From contig SUWS01000014.1 in NCBI GenBank assembly GCA_015061365.1, positions 1 to 52,834 of the forward strand: a DNA stretch of 52,834 nt. Reading direction: 5' to 3'. Source of the stretch: Lentimicrobiaceae bacterium. Its GTDB lineage: Bacteria > Bacteroidota > Bacteroidia > Bacteroidales > F082. Shown here piece after piece: positions 1 to 6,529 of the stretch (positions are counted from its first letter, which is position 1; each line of letters begins with the position of its first letter). The notes beneath the pieces were generated by a model. That model did not search any database. It saw only the letters and a program-made list of their open reading frames with translations, and was not told the DNA's origin. Made by a program: the position numbers and the translations under genes.

Positions 1-1
1 A

Positions 2-112
2 TTGCAGGTACGACTGCCGTTAAACAACGAAGTCATATCAAAAGTAATGATCATGAAACGACACAAGGCTATCGAAAAATTATTCGATGAAGAATTTTGG
101 GGTACGCAATGA
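2..112 (+). CDS. C-terminal end of an unidentified protein (partial at window edge)
   Basis: An open frame enters from the left edge and ends with TGA at 110-112. It gives 36 residues with the tail KRHKAIEKLFDEEFWGTQ, which is charged and lacks signal or membrane segments. I do not recognise the family. The DUF3244-like remnant that follows is in the same reading frame, so the TGA could instead be a nonsense mutation in one longer gene. The spacing is too short to decide. Confidence 0.35.
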   Translation: MQVRLPLNNEVISKVMIMKRHKAIEKLFDEEFWGTQ

Positions 113-612
113 CGAAGTCAGGAAAAAGTAGATGTGGCGGCTATACACACTGGCATCCAAAACGGTTCCGAATTTCGTTCCGAATCCATCTCAGCGGATA
201 TCACGGGACATGTACTTACTATCACCTTTAACGATAATGTGGGTATAGCGCATATCGTCATTAAGGATTCTAACGGTGTCTACATTGACAGAGACAATGT
301 CTTCTCGACACCCGATTATGCCACCTTTATTATTAGGGAACTTCTATAAATTCCACGTTTGAATAATTTTTGACAATTACAATAAAAACTTTTGCATGCT
401 TTATGTTTTTTATCGGAATCTTTTCATCTTTCTTTCAATCACATAGCTCGCTATGCTCTTTCAAGAAATACAAAAATCTTCTCAATAAAAATTCATAAAT
501 CATTTGCAAAGCAATTTATAGAAATTCCCTTAATGATGCCGGCTGTTACAGAATGGACATCACCTTGAGTAACGGTGAACAGTATTACGGATACTTTCAA
601 GTTGAAAATTGA
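113..612 (+). pseudogene. DUF3244-like small secreted protein, interrupted by a MITE
   Basis: The left part (about 113-332) encodes a beta-rich stretch with SADITGHVLTITFNDN and VIKDSNGVYIDRDNVF. The right part (532-612) encodes CYRMDITLSNGEQYYGYF and stops with TGA at 610-612. A MITE at 333-533 lies between them. Removing it and keeping one TTAA joins the parts in frame through FIINDAGCYR, giving the usual DUF3244 layout: strand pairs, D.NG.V, then G.Y....L..G..Y.G.F. No signal peptide remains upstream; the frame meets a TGA at 110-112, so the N-terminus is also lost or unresolved. The last codons merge with a (GAAAATT)-type repeat. The family assignment is by pattern only. Confidence 0.6.
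333..533. mobile_element. MITE copy A (TTAA target, ~200 bp, no transposase)
   Basis: The ends are inverted repeats: TTAGGGAACTTCTATAAATT on the left and the complement of TTAAGGGAATTTCTATAAAT on the right. The interior has the near-palindrome CATAGC-TC-GCTATG at its centre and no ORF. It matches the element at 36730-36932 along its whole length. It sits inside the DUF3244-like gene, whose frame is restored when the element and one TTAA are removed. The left TTAA has lost one A. It is presumably mobilised in trans by an unknown transposase. Confidence 0.85.
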
Positions 613-699
613 AAGTTGAAAACTGAAAATTAGCTGTCAGCCGTCAGTTCACGGCAAAAAAATCATGTGGAAAATTGAAAATAAGAAAGGATAAGGCAC
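613..699. repeat. Short (GAAAATT)-type repeats before a small ORF
   Basis: This spacer starts with degenerate heptads (gaaaatt, gaaagtt, gaaaact) that overlap the end of the DUF3244-like frame. It then runs as unremarkable AT-rich DNA to the start of the small ORF at 700. I see no clear promoter box. Confidence 0.5.
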
Positions 700-765
700 A
701 TGAAAAACAATATTTTCATATTGGGGAAGAATAAGTTCATTAAACATTGGTCTGGTATATATTAA
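700..765 (+). CDS. Putative 21-residue microprotein / leader ORF (ILGKNKFIK family)
   Basis: It encodes MKNNIFILGKNKFIKHWSGIY. The core ILGKNKFIK matches the 15-residue ORFs at 3162 and 36623 almost exactly, although the DNA around it has diverged. This suggests that the peptide, not only the DNA, is conserved. Its extra six residues run into a weak hairpin (GTCTGGT / ACTAGAC, 750-771) with no T-tract. It lies upstream of a small signal-peptide ORF and the GLUG gene, as the other copies lie upstream of GLUG genes. Function is unknown; translation is not proven. Confidence 0.4.
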   Translation: MKNNIFILGKNKFIKHWSGIY

Positions 766-825
766 CTAGACGGTAAATAAATGACATTATCTTAATTTTA
801 TTATGTATAACAAAAATCTAACAAA

Positions 826-969
826 ATGAAAACAAAATTTTTTATATCAATTATATTGCTTGCAATGGGCTTCGTAACTAACGCTCAAACAAGCAAAGAA
901 TCGGCAAATGCAAGAGTCTTAAATGAATTTGCTGATAAATTAGACAATTATAATATTATTGCAAAATAA
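826..969 (+). CDS. Small secreted peptide or truncated signal-peptide gene
   Basis: ATG at 826 begins a 47-residue protein with a clear Sec signal peptide (MKTKFFISIILLAMGF, cleavage likely after TNA) and only about 27 mature residues (QTSKESANARVLNEFADKLD...). The stop is at 967-969, 16 nt before the next gene's ATG. The signal peptide resembles those of nearby T9SS cargo, so this may be the stump of a larger surface protein whose body was deleted. A genuine small exported peptide is also possible. Confidence 0.5.
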   Translation: MKTKFFISIILLAMGFVTNAQTSKESANARVLNEFADKLDNYNIIAK

Positions 970-985
970 TCTAAATCTTTTTAGT

Positions 986-2638
986 ATGAAAAAAATTATT
1001 TTATCTTTAGCCATCATGGTAATGGCTTCATCCTTGACGGCTCAGGTATCCGTATGGGATGGAAGTTACGAAGAGTTCGACACTTCTAACGAAAGGGGGC
1101 TTACCGAGGATAACCCTATCCTCATTGAGAATGCAGCGCAGCTGGCTCATTTCTCCACACTTTATTTCTGCAGCGGAGAATACCAAAACAAATATTTCAA
1201 ACTTACCACCGACGTAGACCTAAACAATATGGAGTGGCAACCTATTGGCGGAGCACATTCGCATATCAGCTGCGACGGATTCGACGCCCATTTTGATGGC
1301 GACAACCATGTCATATATCAACTTACCGATGCACTTTTCGCTTATAGTACAGGAAGCATTGAGAATATCACTGTAAAAGAATCTACGTTCATACTTGATA
1401 ACTACTCTAACTTCGGCGTGATAACAAGCGGTGGCGTAGAATGCAAAATCGAAAACTGCCATACTTATGCAGACATAAAAATAGAAGGGTTCGAAGACTA
1501 TATTGATGATATCTATGTTGGTTCTATCGCTGGAGGTGACTTAGCTTCCGTAACCATAAAAAACTGCACTAACCATGGAAACATAGACGTAGACTTGAAA
1601 GAGGCACGTGAAAATAGCAGAGTCGTTGTATGCGGCATCTCTACAGGTGGAACTGAAGTGTTCAATTGTCAGAACTACGGAAATATAAATATCTATTCTG
1701 AAGCTAAAAATATTGGTGCAAGTGGAATATCGTCGAATGTAAATCAGATCGCATATTGTTCCAATTATGGCGATATCAATGTTAATATGACTGCAGGAGG
1801 AGACCTCATAGAAATGACATGTGGCGGAATATCTCCTAATTTCGTTGGATATCCCCGTAAAATAATTTCATGCTTCAATAAGGGTGACATCGTAATCAAT
1901 GTAACCGGCGGAACTGATGAATCTGTAATAATTGGTGGTGGCTTAGTTGGTAAGTATTTAGGTGGCAATGATAATCTTGAAATAGGAATCAATAACGGAT
2001 ATAATACCGGTAACGTCACGATAAATTGCAGCAGCGGTAACTCTTACGCAGGAGGTATTATAGGTCTCGTGCCTGATAACGAAAATGAGCCTGTCGTTAA
2101 TGTCAGATCATGTTATAATGTAGGAATCATTGAAGCAGAAAATATTGGTGGTATACTTAATATAGAGAAGAATGCAGTCGCTGAAATCGACAACTGCTTT
2201 ATGTTGAATGTTGTCGAAAATAACGGATATGGGGAATCTCTGGCTGAAGACTTTATGAAGAGTGATGAGTTCGTGAATATGCTTAACAAGTACGGCAAAT
2301 TCTTCATAAAAGACACAGAACCTTTCGTTAATGATGGATATCCTGTTATAGACTATTCCGATATGAACGAGACAATAAATGTTGATGATGTTACTATAAA
2401 CAACAACATCTCTGTCTATCCTAACCCTGCAAACGACTATGTGAAAGTGTCAACAGCCGACGGACAACAGACAACAGTAAGGATTTACAACACGCTTGGA
2501 ATGTTAGTAGAGACGCGGCTTGCCACGTCCGCAACAAATGAAATAGAAATCAATGTTTCAGAATACAATCCTGGAATCTATTTCATCAATATCAGCAACG
2601 AAGAATCTAATGTAACAAAGAAGATTGTTATTGAATAA
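986..2638 (+). CDS. GLUG-repeat surface protein with T9SS type A sorting domain
   Basis: This is a 550-residue exported protein, probably surface-bound through T9SS. I place the start at ATG 986 (MKKIILSLAIMVMASSLTAQ signal peptide); a TTG nine codons upstream adds nothing useful. After the signal comes a conserved N-terminal block (SVWDGSYEEFDTSNERGLTE, then DNPILIENAAQLAHFS). Next come repeated GLUG-like beta-helix turns of the form GGI...NC.N.G.I.V across roughly residues 60-430. The last ~80 residues are a type A sorting domain (SVYPNPANDYVKV ... NPGIYFINIS ... KKIVIE). Two paralogues lie at 3378 and 37031 and a broken one at 41761. The sorting-domain segment VETRLATSATNE is encoded by a GAGACG palindrome that also occurs between genes. 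The ligand is unknown; adhesin-like roles are usual for GLUG proteins. Confidence 0.85.
   Translation: MKKIILSLAIMVMASSLTAQVSVWDGSYEEFDTSNERGLTEDNPILIENAAQLAHFSTLYFCSGEYQNKYFKLTTDVDLNNMEWQPIGGAHSHISCDGFDAHFDGDNHVIYQLTDALFAYSTGSIENITVKESTFILDNYSNFGVITSGGVECKIENCHTYADIKIEGFEDYIDDIYVGSIAGGDLASVTIKNCTNHGNIDVDLKEARENSRVVVCGISTGGTEVFNCQNYGNINIYSEAKNIGASGISSNVNQIAYCSNYGDINVNMTAGGDLIEMTCGGISPNFVGYPRKIISCFNKGDIVINVTGGTDESVIIGGGLVGKYLGGNDNLEIGINNGYNTGNVTINCSSGNSYAGGIIGLVPDNENEPVVNVRSCYNVGIIEAENIGGILNIEKNAVAEIDNCFMLNVVENNGYGESLAEDFMKSDEFVNMLNKYGKFFIKDTEPFVNDGYPVIDYSDMNETINVDDVTINNNISVYPNPANDYVKVSTADGQQTTVRIYNTLGMLVETRLATSATNEIEINVSEYNPGIYFINISNEESNVTKKIVIE
2508..2531. repeat. GAGACG palindrome inside a T9SS sorting-domain coding region
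   Basis: GTAGAGACGCGG-CTTG-CCACGTCC reads as an imperfect hairpin (GGC/GCC and GACG/CGTC arms) and encodes VETRLATS in frame. It begins with the same GTAGAGACG as the intergenic palindromes at 2839, 11020 and 52531. Confidence 0.7.
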
Positions 2639-2820
2639 TTTTTACTTTGAACTTTGAACTCTGAACTTTGAGCTTTGAGCTTTGAACCTTGAACCTTGAG
2701 CTTTGAGCTTTGAACCTTGAACTTTGAGCTTTGAACTTTGAGCTTTGAACTTTGAACTTTGAGCTTTGAACCTTGAACCTTAGTTCAACAGCTTTAGTTC
2801 AAAAGCCTTAGTTCCAGAAT
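2639..2820. repeat. Heptad repeat array (CTTTGAA/CTTTGAG/CCTTGAA)n with inverted (TTAGTTCAAAAGCC) tail
   Basis: About 20 imperfect 7-bp units of the type (C/G)(T/C)TTGA(A/G) follow the stop codon and switch at about 2781 to the complementary orientation (TTAGTTC...). The arrays could fold into a long stem in RNA. Similar arrays lie after the genes ending at 4781, 36362 and 42612. Confidence 0.85.
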
Positions 2821-2841
2821 TATAGAATTCGTCATCTGTAG

Positions 2842-2899
2842 AGACGTACCAATTACACCATTGAAAATTAACAATATGTAATTGATACGTCTTTTTTTT
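2842..2899 (+). terminator. Rho-independent-type terminator built from a GAGACG palindrome
   Basis: The arm AGACGTACCAATTAC (2842-2856) pairs with GTAATTGATACGTCT (2878-2892), with a small internal mismatch, followed by seven Ts. It probably ends the transcript of the GLUG gene at 986. Confidence 0.7.
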
Positions 2900-3060
2900 G
2901 AAACTGAAAATCTGAAAATCTGAGAATCTGAGAAAAGTTTTGAACTTTGAACCTTGAACCTTGAACGTTGAGCTTTGAACCTTGAACTAAAGTTCAAAAG
3001 CCTTGGTTCAAAAGCCTTAGTTCAATAGCCTTAGTTCAAAAATTCAATTACTTAATAATC
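2899..3060. repeat. Heptad arrays (AATCTGA)n and (TTGAACC)n / inverted
   Basis: Units of AATCTGA/AATCTGAG (2903-2936) are followed by TTGAACC/TTGAACG units, and then by the inverse (TTAGTTCAAAAGCC) form up to about 3045. I see no gene here. Confidence 0.8.
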
Positions 3061-3103
3061 AATGATTTACCCTCCCAATTTTATAAAAAAATATTTAAAA
3101 AAG

Positions 3104-3135
3104 TTTGGATTTTTGAAATAAAATTATAAACTTTG
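3104..3135 (+). promoter_or_regulatory. Bacteroidetes-type promoter of the small-ORF cassette
   Basis: TTG at 3105-3107, a 19-nt spacer, then TAAACTTTG at 3127-3135. The -7 box matches TAnnTTTG with one extra base. The same arrangement is kept in the second cassette at 36571-36601. Confidence 0.6.
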
Positions 3136-3161
3136 CAGGACGGAAAATGAAAGGAAACAAT

Positions 3162-3209
3162 ATGGAAAATAACATACAAATATTAGGCAAGAACAAATTT
3201 ATTAAATGA
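3162..3209 (+). CDS. 15-residue microprotein / leader ORF (MENNIQILGKNKFIK)
   Basis: Too short for ordinary gene calling, but it has its own promoter (3104-3135) and terminator (3209-3258), making a transcript of roughly 120 nt. The product MENNIQILGKNKFIK is basic at its end. An in-frame ATG at 3147 would add five residues, but a 5-bp difference puts the second copy's upstream ATG out of frame, so ATG 3162 is the conserved start. The cassette precedes the GLUG gene at 3378 but is separated from it by the terminator. It could be a peptide gene, a small RNA, or an attenuating leader. Confidence 0.5.
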   Translation: MENNIQILGKNKFIK

Positions 3210-3258
3210 AAGTCTCTGCTGGATATGAATTACAGCATTCATCTACAGAGACTTTTTT
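3209..3258 (+). terminator. Terminator of the small-ORF cassette
   Basis: AAGTCTCTG (3210-3218) pairs perfectly with CAGAGACTT (3246-3254). There is an inner ATGAAT/ATTCAT stem, and a T-run follows. The stem begins right at the TGA stop of the 15-codon ORF, so a ribosome finishing the ORF would cover its left arm. Confidence 0.8.
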
Positions 3259-3377
3259 ATAATTTGATTCAATATAAATCTTCAATCATGGGAATAATGC
3301 GGTTCTGCCCACGATCCACGATTAAGGATAAAAAGTTAATAAATAGAACCAGCAAAAATTATTAAAATCCTATTAGT

Positions 3378-4781
3378 ATGAAAAAATTTATCATCTCCAT
3401 AGTCATCTTAGCAATGACGGCATCCTTGACGGCTCAGATATCCGTATGGGATGGAAGTTACGAAGAGTTCGACACTTCTAACGAAAAAGGTCTCACAGAA
3501 GACAACCCTATCCTCATAGAAAATGCGGCACAATTAGCGTTCATGTCGCAACTGTCTTATAGCGCAAACAATAAAATGTACTATAAACTTACAACTGACA
3601 TCGATCTTAATTATCTTCCTTGGACACCTATAGGTATGTTGCTCAACAGCACTTTCTATGGTTATTTCGACGGCAACAATCATAGCATCAGCAAGATGGA
3701 TTTCGCATTGTTCAGTTTAGCCCAAGGCTATATAAAAAACCTGACAATCAAAGATACCGATTTCATAATTGATGATGCGGCGAGTTCTCCTTTCGGATCC
3801 TTCACGTTCGGCGCTTTCAATGACGATTTGCTCCTTATCGAGAACTGCCACAATTATGCGAATATCACAATAAAAGACGGATTCAACTTCGCCATCGGCG
3901 GTATCATAGGCCGTTGTGAGGAGAGCACATACATCTACAACTGCTCAAACCACGGAAACATCAATATTACAAATCAAGAAGACGGAACTCATCCTATTGT
4001 TGGAGGCATCGGTGGCAGGGTATATAACACCTCGTTCTGTTACAATACTGGTGACATCAACCTTGAATGTTCCTTCATTAATAATGTGAGGACAGGCGGC
4101 ATAGCTGGATTGGCAAGTAAAGAGATACAAAATTGCTACAACACCGGAAATGTGGAGCCGATAGTATATAACGAAGGTATGTCAATATCTGGTGGTATTG
4201 TAGGTTATGTTGGTGGAAGCAGCAGTTTGTTGTCATGCTATAACATAGGATACGTCAATGGCGACTCTTCTTCAGGATTGATCGGTCAAATTGAAAACGA
4301 GGATGGATTCGTTGCCGACAACTGCTTCATGGCTGAACATAACGAAAGTATTGGTTATGGCGAATTACTTTCAACCGACTTCATGAAAAGCGATGAATTT
4401 GTCACGATGCTCAACAAGTATAACGATTATTACAAGAAAGATGTAGAGCCATTCGTCAATGACGGTTATCCTATCATAGACACAGAAAAGATTCCTGCCT
4501 TCGATATCGACGGAACATTTGGTGTTAAAGAAACAAATACTGATAACAACATCTCCGTCTATCCTAACCCGGCTAAAGACTTTGTGAAAGTGTCGGCAGA
4601 CAACGGACAACAGACAACAGTCAAGATATACAACACAGTTGGAATGTTAGTAGGGACGCGGCTTGCCACGTCCGCAACAAATGAAATTGAAATCAATGTT
4701 TCAGAATACAATCCTGGAATCTATTTCATCAATATCAGCAACGAAGAATATAATGTAACAAAGAAGATTGTTATTGAATAA
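3378..4781 (+). CDS. GLUG-repeat surface protein with T9SS sorting domain (twin of 37031)
   Basis: A 467-residue exported protein. Signal peptide MKKFIISIVILAMTASLTAQ; N-terminal block with YYKLTTDIDLNYLPWTPIG and YFDGNNHSISKMDF, the usual lead-in to GLUG repeats. GLUG turns follow (GGIIGRCEES...NCSNHGNINI, GGIAGLASKEIQNCYNTGNV, GGIVGYVGGSSSLLSCYNIG). Next is FMKSDEFVTMLNKY, shared by all GLUG paralogues here, and then a type A sorting domain ending KKIVIE. The first ~390 residues are identical, apart from one residue at the signal cleavage region, to the protein at 37031. The sorting domains differ: this one carries VGTRLATSATNE, encoded by a palindrome, like those at 986 and 41761. It is probably transcribed from just upstream, as a terminator separates it from the small ORF. 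Confidence 0.85.
   Translation: MKKFIISIVILAMTASLTAQISVWDGSYEEFDTSNEKGLTEDNPILIENAAQLAFMSQLSYSANNKMYYKLTTDIDLNYLPWTPIGMLLNSTFYGYFDGNNHSISKMDFALFSLAQGYIKNLTIKDTDFIIDDAASSPFGSFTFGAFNDDLLLIENCHNYANITIKDGFNFAIGGIIGRCEESTYIYNCSNHGNINITNQEDGTHPIVGGIGGRVYNTSFCYNTGDINLECSFINNVRTGGIAGLASKEIQNCYNTGNVEPIVYNEGMSISGGIVGYVGGSSSLLSCYNIGYVNGDSSSGLIGQIENEDGFVADNCFMAEHNESIGYGELLSTDFMKSDEFVTMLNKYNDYYKKDVEPFVNDGYPIIDTEKIPAFDIDGTFGVKETNTDNNISVYPNPAKDFVKVSADNGQQTTVKIYNTVGMLVGTRLATSATNEIEINVSEYNPGIYFINISNEEYNVTKKIVIE
4650..4673. repeat. GGGACG palindrome inside a T9SS sorting-domain coding region
   Basis: GTAGGGACGCGG-CTTG-CCACGTCC encodes VGTRLATS in frame. It is nearly identical to 2508-2531 and to the copy at about 42481-42503. 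Confidence 0.7.
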
Positions 4782-4783
4782 TT

Positions 4784-4952
4784 TTTACTTTGAACTTTGA
4801 ACTTTGAGCTTTGAACCTTGAACTTTGAACTTTGAACTTTGAACCTTGAACTAAAGTTCAACAGCCTTAGTTCAAAGTTCAACAGCCTTAGTTCAAAGTT
4901 CAACAGCCTTAGTTCAAAGTTCAACAGCCTTAGTTCAAAGTTCAACGTTCAA
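4784..4952. repeat. Heptad array with inverted (TTAGTTCAAAGTTCAACAGCC) units
   Basis: (CTTTGAA)-type units (4787-4850) are followed by at least four nearly identical 21-bp units GCCTTAGTTCAAAGTTCAACA in the opposite sense. The two halves are complementary and could fold into one long stem. It separates the GLUG gene from fucP. Confidence 0.85.
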
Positions 4953-4959
4953 AAAAAAT

Positions 4960-5003
4960 TCCGTTGTCTGTTGTCCGTTGTCTGTTGACTTTTCTTATTT
5001 TTG
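4960..5003 (+). promoter_or_regulatory. fucP promoter embedded in a (GTTGTCC/GTTGTCT) repeat
   Basis: TATTTTTG at 4996-5003 is a good -7 box. Upstream, TTG occurs every seven bases (4964, 4971, 4978, 4985) in a heptad repeat, giving spacers of 22 or 15 nt, neither exactly 19. The 34 bp at 4960-4993 recur exactly, inverted, upstream of the ABC-F gene (44746-44779). Confidence 0.55.
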
Positions 5004-5017
5004 CGAAAAAATAAGTT

Positions 5018-6322
5018 ATGACACAAAATCTACAATCGAAACTCGTCGAGAAGAAATATCTCTTGACGTTCATCTTGATAACAAGTCTGTTCGCTCTATG
5101 GGGCTTCGCTAACGACATCACGAATCCTATGGTGGCGGCATTTCAGACGGTGATGGAACTTTCGGCTGCGAAAGCCTCTTTGGTACAATTCGCTTTCTAC
5201 GGAGGCTATGCAACAATGGCGATACCTGCGGCTCTCTTCGCTAAACGTTATAGTTACAAAAAAGGCATCTTGTTAGGGTTGATACTCTACGCTATCGGAG
5301 CGTTCATGTTCATTCCGGCAGCCAACCGCCAGGAGTTCGGATTCTTCTGTGTCTCGCTTTACATCCTTACTTTCGGACTCGCCTTCTTGGAAACGACAGC
5401 CAATCCTTACATCTTATCGTTAGGAAGCAAAGAAACCTCGACACGTCGCCTCAACCTCGCCCAGGCTTTCAATCCTATTGGCTCACTGTTGGGAATGTTT
5501 GTAGCCTCGAGAATAGTACTCGCTAAATTGGAGTCCGACACCGCACAAGTACGTGAGATAGGATTCAGCAACCTCGACGATGCGACCAAACTCTCCATAC
5601 GTGAACACGACTTAGACATCATCAGAAATCCTTACGTGGTTTTAGGTTGCGTCGTGATTTTGGTCTTCATCATCATCGCGATATTCGTGAAAGACAATAA
5701 TAACACCGCAGATAATAATTCGGCTGCGGATAATAAAGGTACGATGAAACGTCTGTTTACAAACAAGATTTACCGTGAAGGCGTATTGACGCAGTTCTTC
5801 TACGTAGCGGCTCAGATCATGACATGGACATTCATCATACAATATGCCGACCGTCTCGGTATCGACAAGGCGACAGCACAGATATATAATATTATCGCTA
5901 TGGGAATGTTCCTATGCGGACGTTTCATAAGCACATTCCTGATGAGATATGTCAACTCCCGCAAGTTATTAATGTACTTCGCTATAGGTGCGATGGCAGC
6001 AGCGGCAGGAACAATACTGATTGACGGCATCGCAGGACTTTACTGTCTCATGGCAATCTCAATCTTCATGTCACTTATGTTCCCTACAATATATGGCATT
6101 GCCTTGGAAAACGTAAGCTTGAACGACAGTAACTTAGGAGCTGCGTTCTTGGTAATGGCGATAGTAGGCGGTTCATTGATGCCACCAATTCAAGGCATGA
6201 TTATCGACTTGGGAACAGTGGCAGGTCTTCCGGCAGTCAACTTCTCATTCATACTTCCGTTTATATGTTTCCTTATGATATTCATCTACGGACTTAGGGC
6301 AAGCCGTTCAATTAACAGTTAA
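5018..6322 (+). CDS. fucP: FucP-type sugar:proton symporter (MFS)
   Basis: A 434-residue inner-membrane permease with about 12 hydrophobic segments, of the L-fucose:H+ symporter subfamily of the major facilitator superfamily. Family signatures include FALWGFANDITNPMV near the first helix, LETTANPYILSLG and LNLAQAFNPIGSLLGMF in the N-terminal half, and MSLMFPTIYGIALENV in the C-terminal half. A hydrophilic loop (about residues 228-245, rich in N, D and K) joins the halves. No fucose catabolic genes are adjacent, so the true substrate could be L-fucose, another hexose such as glucose/galactose, or N-acetylglucosamine. It appears monocistronic: its own promoter lies just upstream and a terminator at 6377. 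The last codons (SINS, stop) are written by the start of a TTAACAGTT repeat. Confidence 0.8.
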   Translation: MTQNLQSKLVEKKYLLTFILITSLFALWGFANDITNPMVAAFQTVMELSAAKASLVQFAFYGGYATMAIPAALFAKRYSYKKGILLGLILYAIGAFMFIPAANRQEFGFFCVSLYILTFGLAFLETTANPYILSLGSKETSTRRLNLAQAFNPIGSLLGMFVASRIVLAKLESDTAQVREIGFSNLDDATKLSIREHDLDIIRNPYVVLGCVVILVFIIIAIFVKDNNNTADNNSAADNKGTMKRLFTNKIYREGVLTQFFYVAAQIMTWTFIIQYADRLGIDKATAQIYNIIAMGMFLCGRFISTFLMRYVNSRKLLMYFAIGAMAAAAGTILIDGIAGLYCLMAISIFMSLMFPTIYGIALENVSLNDSNLGAAFLVMAIVGGSLMPPIQGMIIDLGTVAGLPAVNFSFILPFICFLMIFIYGLRASRSINS

Positions 6323-6372
6323 CAGTTGACAATTAACAGTTGACAATTGACAGTTTACAATTGACAATTTAC
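6305..6372. repeat. (AATTAACAGTTGAC)-type repeat overlapping the fucP stop
   Basis: Units of AATTAACAGTT / AATTGACAGTT begin within the final fucP codons and continue to about 6372, directly before the terminator. Confidence 0.75.
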
Positions 6373-6376
6373 TATT

Positions 6377-6408
6377 AGAGGTTGGTGAGATTTTGCCAAC
6401 CTCTTTTA
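6377..6408 (+). terminator. Terminator after fucP
   Basis: GAGGTTGG (6378-6385) pairs with CCAACCTC (6396-6403) across a ten-base loop, followed by TTTT. Confidence 0.85.
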
Positions 6409-6484
6409 TATTATGGTCAACACACATAGGTTTTACCATCAAAAAAAGTTCAATTAGCAGAGTTCAAGGTTCAAAGTTTTTTCT

Positions 6485-6492
6485 TATCTTTG
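6485..6492 (+). promoter_or_regulatory. guaB -7 promoter box
   Basis: TATCTTTG, an exact TAnnTTTG match, lies 37 nt before the guaB ATG. The -33 position falls in TTCAAGG heptads and has no clean TTG. Confidence 0.6.
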
Positions 6493-6529
6493 CCCAATTA
6501 ATCATTTTTCTTTTAAAAAAATAATCATT

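Noticed and set aside
959..985. Earlier start (TTG 959) for the first GLUG gene
   Set aside because: The added nine residues precede a complete signal peptide and overlap the previous small ORF; ATG 986 matches the paralogues.
2639..3050. CRISPR-like look of regular repeats
   Set aside because: Units are 7-21 bp, contiguous and degenerate, with no unique spacers of constant size and no cas genes.
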